This document shows, one piece after another, positions 23,002 through 35,647 of a DNA stretch of 64,000 bases. How positions within the stretch are numbered: position 1 is the stretch's first letter; the number at the start of each line of letters is the position of its first letter. Origin of the DNA: Bolinopsis microptera (Eukaryota > Ctenophora > Tentaculata > Lobata > Bolinopsidae); assembly GCF_026151205.1 (NCBI RefSeq), contig NC_087078.1, positions 18,493,118 through 18,557,117 of the forward strand. The letters are read 5' to 3'. The notes below the pieces were generated by a model. The model was given only the letters and a program-made list of their open reading frames with translations, made no database searches and was not told where the DNA came from. The position numbers and the translations under genes are program-made.

Positions 23002-23560
23002 TTACAGTACAATGTCAATAAAAAACGAGGAGAAAAAAATGTAGGCTTCTGTTGAGGTTGAGAAGAAAATACCAGATGGTCTGGACTTTGAGGATTTGGC
23101 AATCTTCGGAAAGACTGGGTCCCAGAGGGAACTACATTTGGGTGCGCGGTCTGTTCTGTTCATGGCTGGTTGTCGGAATTGTACAGCTGCGTGTTCTGTG
23201 AGGTCAAGTTGGGAGCGTGAGGTAAGGGATTTGAGGACTTCTATGTTGTTCCAGGAGATGGTGTGGCCGGTGTTCAGGGCATGATGTGCGGGGGCCGATT
23301 TGATTCTGTCTGTGGTTTCGTCAATGGCGGTGTTGAGTCTATAACATCGTTCGTGTTCTTTCATGCGGTGAATCAAGGGTATGTATGTCTGTCCGGTGTA
23401 TTTGGAGGGACACTCTGAGCAGGAAATTTCGTAGATGGTGTTAGGAGTGAGTTTAGTAGGGGTGTGGTCTTCGTTTTGGTGAGGAGGTAACTTCTTTTGC
23501 ATTTCTTAAGGTTTTGTTTTCTGACAAGTGAATAGATATAACAATCATCATAGAACATTC
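23002..23560 (-). pseudogene. Penelope-like element fragment, GIY-YIG endonuclease
   Basis: The frame contains NTIYEISCSECPSKYTGQTY and then IPLIHRMKEHERC, which fits the GIY-YIG nuclease core (IYEI, YTGQT, conserved Arg) that ends Penelope-like retroelements. It is followed by HALNTGHTISWNNIEVL and a Glu-containing LTEHAAVQ segment. The frame shifts near 23,490; upstream codons (LKKCKRSYLLTKTK) continue in another frame to about 23,560. There is no RT domain in the window, so it is a truncated relic. Confidence 0.75.
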
Positions 23561-25122
23561 GAATCCCTAAGTTTGGTTCTAATTTACTAATTTGTGTATT
23601 AAGCTCTTATTCAAAATAATAACAATTAAACGTTTCGGTGATTGTTATCCACTCTCTGTCTCAAATAATATGTGCAGAATAGTAATTGCGCTATTTCATT
23701 GTGTTAGTGTGGCTCGTCGTTAAGTAAAATACAATTTTAGTAAAATACAATTTTTATTTTCCACAGAAGAATCAATACATATTGGGCAATACAGCATGGG
23801 CGTTGCTAGCCCATGCTGTCGAATCCATTGCATGGGCCTCTAGATATAGATCCTGATTATCGTACGAATACCTCCAGCTCCAGCTACATGGGCTGTAAAC
23901 GTGGGATTTTTGAAGTTGACTCCAAATCTGAATTTGTTATTTAGAAACTTGTGCAGAAAAATACAAATTTACAGACCGGATTCATATCAGTTTGTTCACC
24001 AAATATAAGTTATTCAAACAATGTACACACAATATCACAATGATCCCATATAAAAACAACCCTTCAGAAATTCTAATGTATTCCCTATCTCAAATATTGT
24101 GAGAAACATTTGAAAATTACCCTTGGCCTTGTGGCTCCAAGTTCATATCGAGACTATCTATATTAACAAACTTCTTTCTCGCACCTATGTCTCCCTGGAG
24201 AGAAATCACTGCTGTTTTTAGGATTTCGAAACGAAGGCGCTTCCTTTTTGTTTACCAAATAGGTTATTGCGGAGTTACCAAAGTTTGAATTTCTATTCTG
24301 CAGGCGCACGCGGAAAGGTTAAAATGTTCAGGTTTTTTTCTATCCATGGCTTGATGAAAAGCCGAACCCAAGTTCAAGTCTAGCCATTGAAAATAGTCAA
24401 AAACAAGGTAGGAAGTAGTGTGGCATGAAGAAGCTTTCATGCGTTTAATGCGTCTGCTGGGCCAATTTCTCAATACTACTCTGAACTAGGAGCAAACTTA
24501 GCAATATCTTAATCAGATGCAAGGCTTAATCAAATGCAAGGTTGATGTCACTCCTATTTTGATAGTTCGAGGAGTACTTTTTCAAGTCAAGCTGTCATAA
24601 TAGATGTAGTTCTTTGATCATTATATTATTCGGAGGTATTCATTAGATACGAGCACCACTCCAAGCAATAAGTACAATTATCTAAAGCGACCATGTACTC
24701 TTCATTGACGATTGAGTATTCTCTTTGACTACAGGATATTCCATCAGTTGATGATCAAGACTCATGAAATCGTAAAGTAAAGTTGGTTTACTTGTCCACA
24801 TTTTCATTTTTAATGTTTGGCGGGCTACTGAAGTCTAGTATACAAATGAATTGTAGAGAGTGGCAGAATCAGCAGACTCCTTTTTGCGAGTGCTGTGCAG
24901 GTTTTACAGTTTGTGTCTTTTCAAAAAGACAAGAATTAGTCAGCATTTTTTTCATAACATTGTTTGTTCTGGTTGTTCTCACTCCAATTCGATCAGATTA
25001 TAAAAATACTGTTCACTCCTTAAGTTTGTTAACTGTCGTTCAGCATATTGCGCTACGTTTTTATCTATTAATAGTGCGCCTACCATGTGACAAATGAAAC
25101 GGACTGAAACGAAACGAAATTG
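23561..25122. other. intergenic, nothing firm
   Basis: No recognisable exon or element, except a ~45-bp motif (ATTCAAACAATGTACACAC) near 24,010-24,052 shared with other loci. A 104-codon hydrophobic frame at 24,783-25,097 is not supported by splice sites or domains. Confidence 0.45.
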
Positions 25123-25386
25123 AATGACATCCTTCACGAAATGACATCCTTCATGAAATGACATCCTTCACGAAATGACATCCTTCACGAAATGACATCC
25201 TTCACGAAATGACATCCTTCACGAAATGACATCCTTCACAAAATGACATCCTTCACGAAATGACATCCTTCACGAAATGACATCCTTCACGAAATGACAT
25301 CCTTCACGAAATGACATCCTTCACGAAATGACGTCCTTCACGAAATGACGTCCTTCACGAAATGACATCCTTCACGAAATGACATC
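25123..25386. repeat. 17-bp minisatellite (GACATCCTTCACGAAAT)n upstream of eS27
   Basis: About 15 nearly identical copies. Variants (CATGAAAT, CACAAAAT, GACGTCC) are single-base changes. It ends about 360 bp before the eS27 start codon, so it lies in or near that gene's promoter. A regulatory effect is speculation. Confidence 0.95.
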
Positions 25387-25748
25387 GAAATGACCGTCAT
25401 ACTGATAGTTTCTTTGACAAATTGGTTCATTCCTCTGTATGCCTCAAACACCAACTTTCTTAAATTATGGTTTTTCTGCTGAAAACCCTTACTCATCACA
25501 ACTGGAGGCTTTCGCAAGTTCTGTTATCCAAATATTAAAGTCCTGATGCGTTTCAGTTAAATATGTGGAGCGAGCTGACAAACGTTCCAATACTTCCCAA
25601 AACGTCCATGATTTACTTAACTTGTATTGCAATGCTACACGGTGAGCGCAGTGCAATTATCGCTATTTTTATATTATATTAAAGTCAATATTGTATGTAA
25701 CACATCGGACAATACTAACCGAATCCCTCTTTTAGTGTTATAGAAATC

Positions 25749-28214
25749 ATGCCTTTATCAAAGGACTTGTTGCACCCTACCGCAGAGGAAGAGAAAAGGT
25801 CCCACAAGCTCAAGAGATTGGTTCAGTCTCCCAACTCCTACTTCATGGATGTTAAATGCCCCGGATGTTACAAGGTTAGTTACCGGGTTATCATTTGCTA
25901 GATCATCTCCAGTTAGACTTTTTGGAACGGAATATGTGCATACCTACATTTAAATGCTCTTATCAGGAAAGGAATTATTCGACGTTTCGTCGTTTTAATG
26001 AACAGCATCATATTCATGATATCAAATTTATTTAAATGGATCGGGTAAATACAAATATTTCTAGTTCGACCCTCAAGACGACTTCACGTGATCATTTTCG
26101 TTTCGTCGTATGAAATTTTCTGATGTTTCCGGTTATTCTATTCTAATGTAGATTGTAGACAAGAGTTTGCACTTTATACTACCGTTTTAGCGGAGCTCTT
26201 ATCACGCTCCAAATTTTAGATAAACTGCTTTTATGGCTGACATTATGAACGACATTGCCGGTCCGATTATCCGCATCAATCCCGAGCTGAGGTCGTTACT
26301 CGCGATTGCAGATTACCGAAGAAGATTCGATCCAAATTTCACGCCTGGACACTTTAAGGGTTCCCGTTTTACGATATCCAAAGCCGCTTTTAGGGAGCAG
26401 CGTATCATAAGGGCCGGAGTCATTCACATATTGCGTAATCAGTTGTTACTTAATCACTATTTGGCAAATTTGTACCCCCTTCTGTTATCAGTTTTACAAT
26501 TAATTAATTAATTAAATGATAAGTTTTAGTAGCTAGAGCTGTAGTGTTAAAATAACACTTGTGCAATCATCAGTGATTTCGTAATACGTGAACGACCGAG
26601 ATCGGGACCCTAACATCATTTTTTACAATACTTATAGTTGGGTCTAGATATGGTTCTAGAATCTAGATGTCAAAATTTTGTCCTACATGTTATACATCTG
26701 TTCCGGATTTCTAAGGTCTTTTATGATTACATAGGTTGACGGAAATGATCGAGTGTAACTTGTCGTAAAATTATTATTTTGTATTAATTTTCTTCGTTAG
26801 GAAATTAGCTTCACAACTGTCCGAAACCCTATACTACTTATGAGACGCAGGTATATAATAAAATATAATTAAAACAGCAATTACAATACAGTATGAAATC
26901 ATCCTTTTAAAATGTGGTATAATCACCTGCTGGCACATTTTCAGTGCTTGTTATGTTTAGTCACGTGACTTGCAAACATGAGATAATCTCTTTTATTTTA
27001 CAATCTTCCGATAACAGTTAGATCTAACAAATGACCACATTACATCAGCCATGTTCAGTCACTATGTTCATTGATCATGAAAAGGTGTTGTCCCTAGTTG
27101 CCCCTAGCCAAATAGCAAATATTTATGTTCAGCAAATGATTTGTTGTCAATTTACCCTAATTTACCCATTATAATACAGTGAAACCTTGATAATAATTGT
27201 ATACATACTTAAGGTGGAAGTTAAATAACATGTTAAACCGGGGTATGAGTCCCAGGTGGGTCACATGGTTCCTCCCGCACAGTACTGATTCAGGGCCTCA
27301 GGGTTCCCAATCAGGGCCTCAGGGTTCCCAATCAGGGCCTCAGGGTTAAGTTGACAAAGACTTTAGTAGGGTTTAGTAAGGGGTAGATAGGGTAAGCAAT
27401 GATCTTGGCAAGCTTGATATCCCGTTCAAAGCCGTATTGTGACAAATTAAGTGATATTGAATTGAGAAATATTTTCAAAAAGTTTTGGGAAGAGCGTAAT
27501 TGGAGTTTTACTGTACCCTTCAGCTACTATCCACAATCTGACCGAGACTGGCAGTTGTCCTAACCCACACTACCAATAAGTTTATTATGAACTAGGTCAC
27601 ATACGTATACTGGGAAACTTGATAAGTAAAGGAGAGCCAAGATAAATGTTTAGTGTATACCTTTATATGTATTATGTACCCTTATTCAACGTATTGAACT
27701 CTGCGTGTAGTTCCACAACTAATATAAGTGTAGAAAAAGAGTGGATATTATTCACTAACTAAGTTTCTTGATAAAATGAACTAGACAGACTCGCCATCTC
27801 AAAGAGTTATTCGAGAGCTGAGATAATTGCTTTGTGTGTGCTAACTGTATGTTATGTGTGTAATATGAGAACGGAGTGTAGTTCATAATGATTGGATTTC
27901 AATACCTTAAATATCTCTCCTTTTCGCAAAAACAGTCAAAAACATGTATCAGTGAGCAGTAATAACGTGAGAGTGGACAGTTCAAATTTGAGCTCTATAC
28001 ATTGTACACTCGATCTTTATTAATATCCAATTTGTACACTGTTTCCTAACGCAATTATGTATACTTACTTACCGATGATTTTTTACAGATTACGACAGTT
28101 TTCTCCCACGCCCAGACAGTAGTGCTTTGCAGCGCATGCAACACCATTCTCTGCCAATCAACGGGAGGAAAAGCCAGAATCACCGAGGGATGTTCTTTTA
28201 GAAGGAAAAACTAA
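25749..28214 (+). CDS. RPS27: 40S ribosomal protein eS27 (RPS27), 2 coding exons
   Basis: Exon 1 is 25,749-25,874 (42 codons) and exon 2 is 28,089-28,214, joined by a GT/AG phase-0 intron of 2.2 kb, giving 83 residues; vertebrate eS27 has 84. The protein starts [16 protein letters not shown] and carries the conserved [19 protein letters not shown], then [14 protein letters not shown]. The zinc ribbon cysteines are CPGC and CSAC. It ends [10 protein letters not shown]. eS27 is a small-subunit component at the mRNA exit side. A CTCTTTTAG just before the 5' UTR end (about 25,735) could be the acceptor of a 5' UTR intron. The intron holds a short open frame, a MITE and a small tandem repeat. Confidence 0.98.
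26233..26418 (+). other. unassigned 62-codon frame in the eS27 intron
   Basis: The frame reads [20 protein letters not shown]... and ...[19 protein letters not shown]. Composition is protein-like and unlike the AT-rich surroundings. It continues another 30 codons only by running into a MITE. I do not recognise it. It may be an exon of a nested gene, a captured exon or chance. Confidence 0.3.
26412..26600. mobile_element. ~190-bp MITE in the eS27 intron
   Basis: The ends GTCATTCACATATTGCGTAA and TTCGTAATACGTGAACGAC are inverse-complementary with a few mismatches. They match the termini of the composite at 21,051-22,832. The interior is AT-rich with (TTAA)n. Confidence 0.7.
27285..27350. repeat. 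three copies of a 21-bp repeat
   Basis: TCAGGGCCTCAGGGTTCCCAA is repeated three times, the last one incomplete, within the eS27 intron. Confidence 0.85.
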
Positions 28215-30157
28215 GGAGTTTATTTTATTTTTATTGTAAAGTAAAATCTACTCGTTTTATTTATTTCTTATTCAAGCAGAAATTGTTTAAAACATTACTA
28301 GGACGACTCTTACTTCTTAGCAACCATAGATTGATGTCACTTAAAAGTCGCATGTTTAGGAGCTAACAATATTGAAAATGATCGAAATGTGACCCTTCAA
28401 ATTATGATAACGTTAGCTTGGGTAAAAAACATATTTTCATTTTTACAAAGTAGTCGTAGACTACGCCGTCGGCGTCATGTGAAAAACCGCTCTTACTAGC
28501 AAACTGAGGCTGTATAAAGTCTTTGTTGCCACAACTCAAAGAAGTTTTTAGCGCGCCGCGCACTATCGCGCGCCTCTATTCAATTCCATGCATTACTGCT
28601 GATGTTTCCCGGTCGAACTAACACCCTTTGGGTCGTCCCTATCGCTCCTTGTAGCCCTACATTAATTATTAGGGAGAAGGAGTTTTTTAAAGCTAAATGG
28701 TCAGTCGCGATTTCTAAAAGACAGTTCTCTGTAGATGGAAGTATGGCCGTAAGCTATTGTTGATGCTCAAAATGTGAACAATCTGGCCACCGTCGGCGAT
28801 GTGATACAAAGAGCGCGTTGTTGAAACAAGTACGGCGAATGATATAAAAGGATAATAAAAAGGGTGTCCTCGGGGCCATTACTTAGGACGTTCGGCAAAT
28901 AGGGAGGGGGTGGTTTTGAATTTTTGGACAAGGGGGGTGGTGGTTTCTGAAAATCCGGAAATTTTGGCAGAATTAACGAAAAAGTCTCATTCATTTCAAC
29001 TCTTTGACACTAATTACTCTGTAAGTTTAGATCCCTGTATTTTGAACGAGAAGTCGATCCCCAGAGCAACTCATGAGAGCCGAGACACAACTCGAATATC
29101 CTCCTATGTCTTACTATATACTGCCTTTTATACTTCATGTCGCCAGTCAGTCTGGCGACAATCCGGACGTCCGGGGGTTTACTGTACTTATCTTCATGGA
29201 GCGAGTCATACTTGCTGGTTATTTATATTATCATTATTTGCTTTGTTAGGGAGCGATGAATGAAAGTAGGTCTTCTCCAAATAGCGAGGATAATACCTTT
29301 CAAAACGGCTACTGAAAACTTTTGTTCGACTGGTTTCGGGACTGGTGACACTGCCTTTTATCTCGCCGGAGCTACAATTAGGATTTAGGATATTAATCAT
29401 GGTCAACTTTTGTTGAATTACATTTTGGTGGAAATATCTGCTTTCGTGCTCTGACGCTGTATTTGGATCACCAGTAAAAGATATATAATCGACGTCGGTA
29501 GAATTAACGTCTGCAATCTGTGTGTCCTGGTGACTGATTTAAAATCGTCCCTTCATGTTTGACACCCTCGGAAAACACAATAAGTCCAATCGTCGGGATC
29601 GAGCTATTAAACCTATTCGAATAAAACGAGTGAGGGGGTTTAACATTAAATAATAGCTGCAGACTTAATTCATAATTTATCGGCCCGCATCATGAGCAGG
29701 AGAAATTGAACAGCGCGCGTGCGCGGCATCAGTAACGACTTTTAGCGCACAATAAGTTGTCTTCACACACAGTTGTACTTGCGCCCCACGATTACTTCAG
29801 TAATATTTGTGACTGGGACATTACATAATCGTTGTTAGGCGGCTTCGTTCGAAAAACAAAGATAAACCAACCTTTCTGTACAAACAAATATAATGACAGT
29901 AGTGGAACACTATTTACAGGGCAAATATCATATCAATTGAGTAGTCTTATCAAGAAATTGGGACAGCATTTACTTTCAAATGTCATAGAAAATAACTACT
30001 AACTGTAACTATGGACAATTATTTTTACAAAGTTTAAAAAAAGGGAAATCAGATGTGTTGAAAGAAAAGTAAATGCTGTCTACATTTCTTGGCCACAAAA
30101 ATCCCTGAAAACCAGCATCAGATACATGCGAGTGACGTTGAATCCTCGGTCGGCTCT
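28215..30157. other. convergent intergenic region between eS27 and TXNDC9
   Basis: The two genes end facing one another, so both 3' UTRs fall here. A GC-rich patch (GCGCGCCGCGCACTATCGCG) lies near 28,551. Minus-strand codons at 29,240-29,400 (MINILNPNCSSGEIKGSVTS) look mildly protein-like but have no support. Confidence 0.5.
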
Positions 30158-33100
30158 CTAATCGTCAAGTTCGGAATCTGAGCTGAATTCTTCTTGTCGG
30201 AGGTTACGCTGGATTTGAACCATGGTTTTCTTCTCTTTGACGTCTTCAACAGGTGGCCGAGTCAAATCTCCTGAAAAAATTGAGTTATATTCCAGTTAAC
30301 AGCGAGAATTACCTAATATATGCTGAGATGCCAGCATCAAGAGTAAGTTTGGCTAATCAAAATGCGGATGTACACAAATTTTAACAAATTTGGTCCCACA
30401 CTAGCAAGTAATGAAAGGTCTAAATGCGCATTAGGGCTTGTGGTTACCTGAGTAGTTAATAACTTTGCTCTGAGCTATTCTCCATTCCAGAAGAGAGGTT
30501 GGGAAGTTGTCGCTGTTTCCCAGTTGTTCAAATCCCACTATTCTGAGAATAGAGGTAACCATCTAAATTAATGAGTTCATTGATGATTTGTCACACAGAA
30601 AGTGGCGAAGGGGTGAAGAATCATCATTAACATCATTATCATCATAATCGACTGTTTGAGGCTAAGTCTGCCTCCAAGTCGTTAACTAAAATCCAATAAT
30701 ATACACTAATAATAATATATTTATTTAAATAGTTATATTTTACAAGACTCATATTTACAAAAGATATCATGCAAGTGTAGATACATAAAATGTACAACTT
30801 CGTTAAACATGCAATAATTGCTCTTATAGCCAACGGTTGAAACAGTAGCTACACTCTTACACGCTGAAAACATGCTTGTCAATGCGAACATGAATTCAGA
30901 GAGGAATCATGATGAATATGAGTATTTCATTGTGCCCAGAAGGATTGTAGGATAGGAAGGATTGTAGGATAGGAAGGATTGTAGGATAGGAAGGATTGTA
31001 GGATAGGAAGGATTGTAGGATAGGAAGGATTGTAGGATAGGAAGGATTGTAGGATAGGAAGGATTGTAGGATAGGAAGGATTGTAGGATAGGAAGGATTG
31101 TAGGATAGGAAGGATTGTAGGATAGGAAGGATTGTAGGATAGGAAGGATTGTAGGATAGGAAGGATTGAAGGATAGGAAGGATTGTAGGATAGGAAGGAT
31201 TGTAGGATAGGAAGGATTGAAGGATAGGAAGGATTGTAGGATAGGAAGGATTGTAGGATAGGAAGGATTGTAGGATATCGGAGGAATAATGATAGCAAAA
31301 ATGGAGACACCTCTGCTAGCTAACAAAAATACGGAAATATTTGACCAACCTGTCGCAGACAACAGAGTCCTTGGTGATGAGGATTGTTGGCATAACCTTG
31401 ATCTTCAGTCTCTCAGTCAGGAAGGGGGATTTCTCAGCGTTGAGACGGAGGAAACGTGTCTCAAAGTGTTTCTCACAGAGCTGGGTCAGATGCTTGTCTA
31501 CAATCTTACACCTAAGGAATGTTTATTGTATCGGGTCACAGTGGGCCAGAATAGGGGGTCATACTGTAATAGACCATCAGTGATCAATTTAGATCATTTC
31601 AAACATTATTTTTTACTTCAAATCAGTTGAATATTGATTTTTAAACAAATTTTGGTCCTTTATAAGTCACAGAAAATTTTTTTTGGCTCATTCCATAGAA
31701 ATTTTTCATGGCTGAAATGTAGGTCTAGAGGCATCCAATTCGAGTTTTTGCTAAAGATAATCGTTGAATGTGTTTAGAATGTTTTTAAATTGATAGTCCT
31801 GAGGCTATTGATCATTTTAGTTTTTGAATTATGAAAAAATATTGATCGTAGCCAAAGTTATGTCAAATTGAAACCAGAAAATTGGGCGCGAATGCCAGAA
31901 ATTTCTGAAATTGTCAGAAAATACCAGTAAAATTCCAGAAAAATAGCATTTTTTGATGATATTTCCAAAACAGACCACTTTTTAGTACCCCATAACCTCA
32001 TGGCACCAGGCCACGACATTGAGAGCCAAGAAAGATGTTCAAAATGGGGTTTGTTTGAGAAAAAATAATTTTTTTCAAATCTGCAAGGTAAGTCTAAATT
32101 CCATCAAATTTGGGCCTTTTTTCAACTTTGGAATTTTTTTCTGAAAAAGCCCCAAAAAACCCCAGAACAGTTCTTCTACCATTGTTTAGAGAATCGTCTG
32201 AGCTTTCAGATGGTACCATGCATTAGTGGGGCAACCTGAGGCAAATAAACTTTTTTTGGCCAAATTTAAGCAAAAATTAGTCAAAAATGAGGCCTAAAAT
32301 TGAGTGCGTGCCAAAAATTCAGCTTAAATGATATGATTACATGGTTTTTTGCATGAATTGAAGCAAAGAGAGTACTTTCACCTTGATTAGGAGTCAATAT
32401 ACGGTGTTTTAAGCCAATTTTAGAAATATAATGATGGGTTATGCCAATTTTGACTGCCAAAAGTGAAAAAATTGGCAGTCAAAAAATTTCGTAAATTCGC
32501 CGACGCGCTGCGCGAAAGCCATTTAATTAATTCAATTATGGTTTTTTTGCATCTAATAGCCAAGATTTTTTACTGCAATATAATACTTACTTAATTCCTT
32601 TTAAAAGAACTCAATTTTTCGTCAATTACAGCATGGTGGCCCACTGTGCGGGTGAGGAAATATGAAAAATTTGAAATATGCTCTAAAGTTGGTAAATGTA
32701 ATTATTGCTCTTTTCAGTTCAATTACTTCATCAAATGTAACAATATCTAAATTGATGCCTACAGGTTCGTAGACTCGAGAATTTAAGATATCACAGAAAG
32801 AATAGAAGGTGTTAAAGATGTTTATAAACGTTAAAGAATGAATCAGTATAATCCGAAAAAGGTTTACAGCTGGCGCAAAGCAAGGAATCAAACCTAAAGG
32901 AGGTGTCGATGTAGAAGAGACACACGACCCGGTCACTCTTCTTACTAATCTCAAAGAACTCCTTCTCGTTAGTAATAGTGTCGTATGTACCGTGTCCTAG
33001 GTTCTTGTACTCCTGCTTCTTCTCCTGGGTAATATCACTCAGTTAACAATACATATGGTTAATAGAATTAAGAATAAGTAATTAGTAGTCAATGACTAGA

Positions 33101-35616
33101 CAGGGTTATTGAAAATTACAAAGAATAAAATTGCGTCTGGACTTGGGACCAGCTCATAGTACATTTCATTAATGCCCTCTGAAAACCATTCTGCTAGCTC
33201 AAATTATTCGTTATATAGTAGTGTTGAAAGTATTAATGTATAGGTTGCAAATTTTAAAATGAAACGAAGAAATTTAATAACCTGAGCTTTCGCCATCTGT
33301 TTAATCCTTCTCTCTCTGATAGCTTCCAAATCATCCTCGTCCATGTTGTCCAGTTTGTTCAACTCCTGAAAAATATCAGAAATCAGAAGAATGTTACACT
33401 GTTGAATGTTGATACACCGCTTTAGGTTTCTAACTTTCTAACAACCTAATATGGGCATTATGAATATATCAGAAATACTCAGTTCACTTCCCCAATTGTA
33501 AACTAAAACGAGCGTATCAGTGATGGTAATTGTTGTATCTTGTTATATTCCTATACTAATTGATATTATTTATTAGGGGTTTATGTCTGGAAAGTAAGTG
33601 TCTCTCTTGTTCTAGTGTATACACAGCAAATGGCGACGAGAAAAGAGCCCTGGTGCGGTGATGCCACATATCTCAACAGCTGGTTGGAACAATTGGAAGA
33701 AGCCTTCATCCTGGAGGACCTGGTAGGAGACGATAACGACAGAAAACGGGTAGCGTCACTGCTAACGTATGTGGGCAGATATGGCTACGAAATTCTTAAA
33801 AATCTCTTCTCTCCAGCCAAACCGAACACCAAAAAGTATGACGAACTGACCAAAGCTCTCAGAGATCACGTTAACCCTAAACCAGTTGTAATGGTCGAGC
33901 GGCATCGGTTTGCGCAACAGACGCAAGGAAGCAAAACGGTAACAGTGTTTCTGACTGACTTAAGAGCAGCGGCCGAACATTGCGAATTTGGGGACTTCTA
34001 TGAGGACGCTCTTAGGGACAGGTTTATATGTGGGTTGGCGGACAGTTCGATAAGGAAAGCACTACTATCGGAGGAAAAGACATTGTCGCTGAAAGATGCG
34101 CATGCTAAAGCGTTAGCCAGAGAACAAGCAGCCTCGAACGCGAAAGTGGTTGTTGGTGGGGAGTCTGAAGCGAACTATGTACAGCAGACAACTCCTAAGT
34201 GGGGGAAGAAGGAACAGAATAACAGACATCAAAGGACTACAGCTCAGGAAGCAGAGACAATCTGCAAGTTTTGTAAGTTAAAAGTTCGAAATTCCAAATG
34301 TTCTGAGAACAATTGCAAAACGTCTTGTTTTCTGTGTGGTAAAGTAGGCCATACTAAACGATTCTGTTTTAAAAACCCTAGAAAGTCCAATAGCCATAAT
34401 GTTGAGATTGATGATTCTTTAAATTCGAATAGCCATAATGTTGAGATTGATGATTATTTAACTTCGATGAACTATATTGACACGTTTTTAACTAGTACTG
34501 TGGATAGTAAACCCATGATTAATCTGTTTGTTAACTCCCATCCAGTAGAGATGGAGCTTGATACTGGGTCTCAGTTGACCATAATTAGTAAATCTGCACT
34601 GCAAGGGTGCAGAAATTTAGGTTTGAGACTGTCAGATCGGATCATAAGGGTCGCTAACGGCCAACTAGTTAAAAACATAATGCAGGGTTCAGTCGAAGTA
34701 AGTTGTAGTGGTTGTAAGTATTCTAACTTGACGGTCCATGTAGTCGACCAGCCATTTCCCTCTTTACTAGGAAGAGACTGGATACGCAGGTTATTCGGAG
34801 AGGATTGGCTTAGTAAGTTCGATGTAGAAGGTACAGGTTCAGGTATTAACATGGTGTACGATAGCTCTAAGTGTGCTAGCCAGATTAGTTCAGGGAAGGA
34901 TCCTAATTCAGAACGGGAACCTGGTGACATGACGGATTTCCTTAACAGGGTCAGAGGGAATTCAGTCTTCGAAGACGGTGTTGGGCTGATCAAGGATTTC
35001 CGAGCTAACATACAGGTGAAAGAGGGCAGTATGCCAGTTTACAGGAAGTCAAGAACTGTAGCCTATGCTTTGCGAGAAAAGGTTGATAACGATCTCAGAC
35101 GTCAAGTACGGGAAGGTTTGCTGGAGAACGTTGAACACAGCAAGTATGCAAGCCCGATCGTGATCGTAGACAAGCCAGACGGAGCAATACGGATTTGTGG
35201 GGATTACAAAGCTACTGTAAATCCTCAGCTGGACGCAAAGCAGTACCCGCTACCGACGGAGGAAGAGTGCTTTTACCCCATGAGAGGCGGGAAGAAGTTT
35301 ACTAGAACAAGAGAGACACTTACTTTCCAGACATAAACCCCTAATAAATAATATCAATTAGTATAGGAATATAACAAGATACAACAGTAATAACTAAGTA
35401 ACTGAATCCACGCATTAAAACAACAATGATCATCCGAGTAACTAAGTGCACTAACTAACTACGCAACTAACTAAGTGCACTAACTAAGTAACTAACTAAG
35501 TAACTAACTGAATAGCCAAGTAAGTAACTAAGTAACTAACTAACTAACTTAGTAACTAACTGAATAGCCAAGTGACTAACTAAGTAACTAACTAAGTAAC
35601 TAAGTAACTAACTAAG

Positions 35617-35647
<31 letters not shown>

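Noticed and set aside
24783-25097. 104-codon hydrophobic frame upstream of the minisatellite
   Set aside because: Hydrophobicity comes from T-rich codons; no homologue recognised and no splice context.
30907-31362. Minus-strand frames with repeated [17 protein letters not shown]
   Set aside because: Pure translation of the 17-bp minisatellite in a TXNDC9 intron; 17 is not a multiple of 3, so all frames cycle open.
34571-35011. 146-codon minus-strand frame
   Set aside because: Shadow of the gag-protease-RT frame on the other strand.
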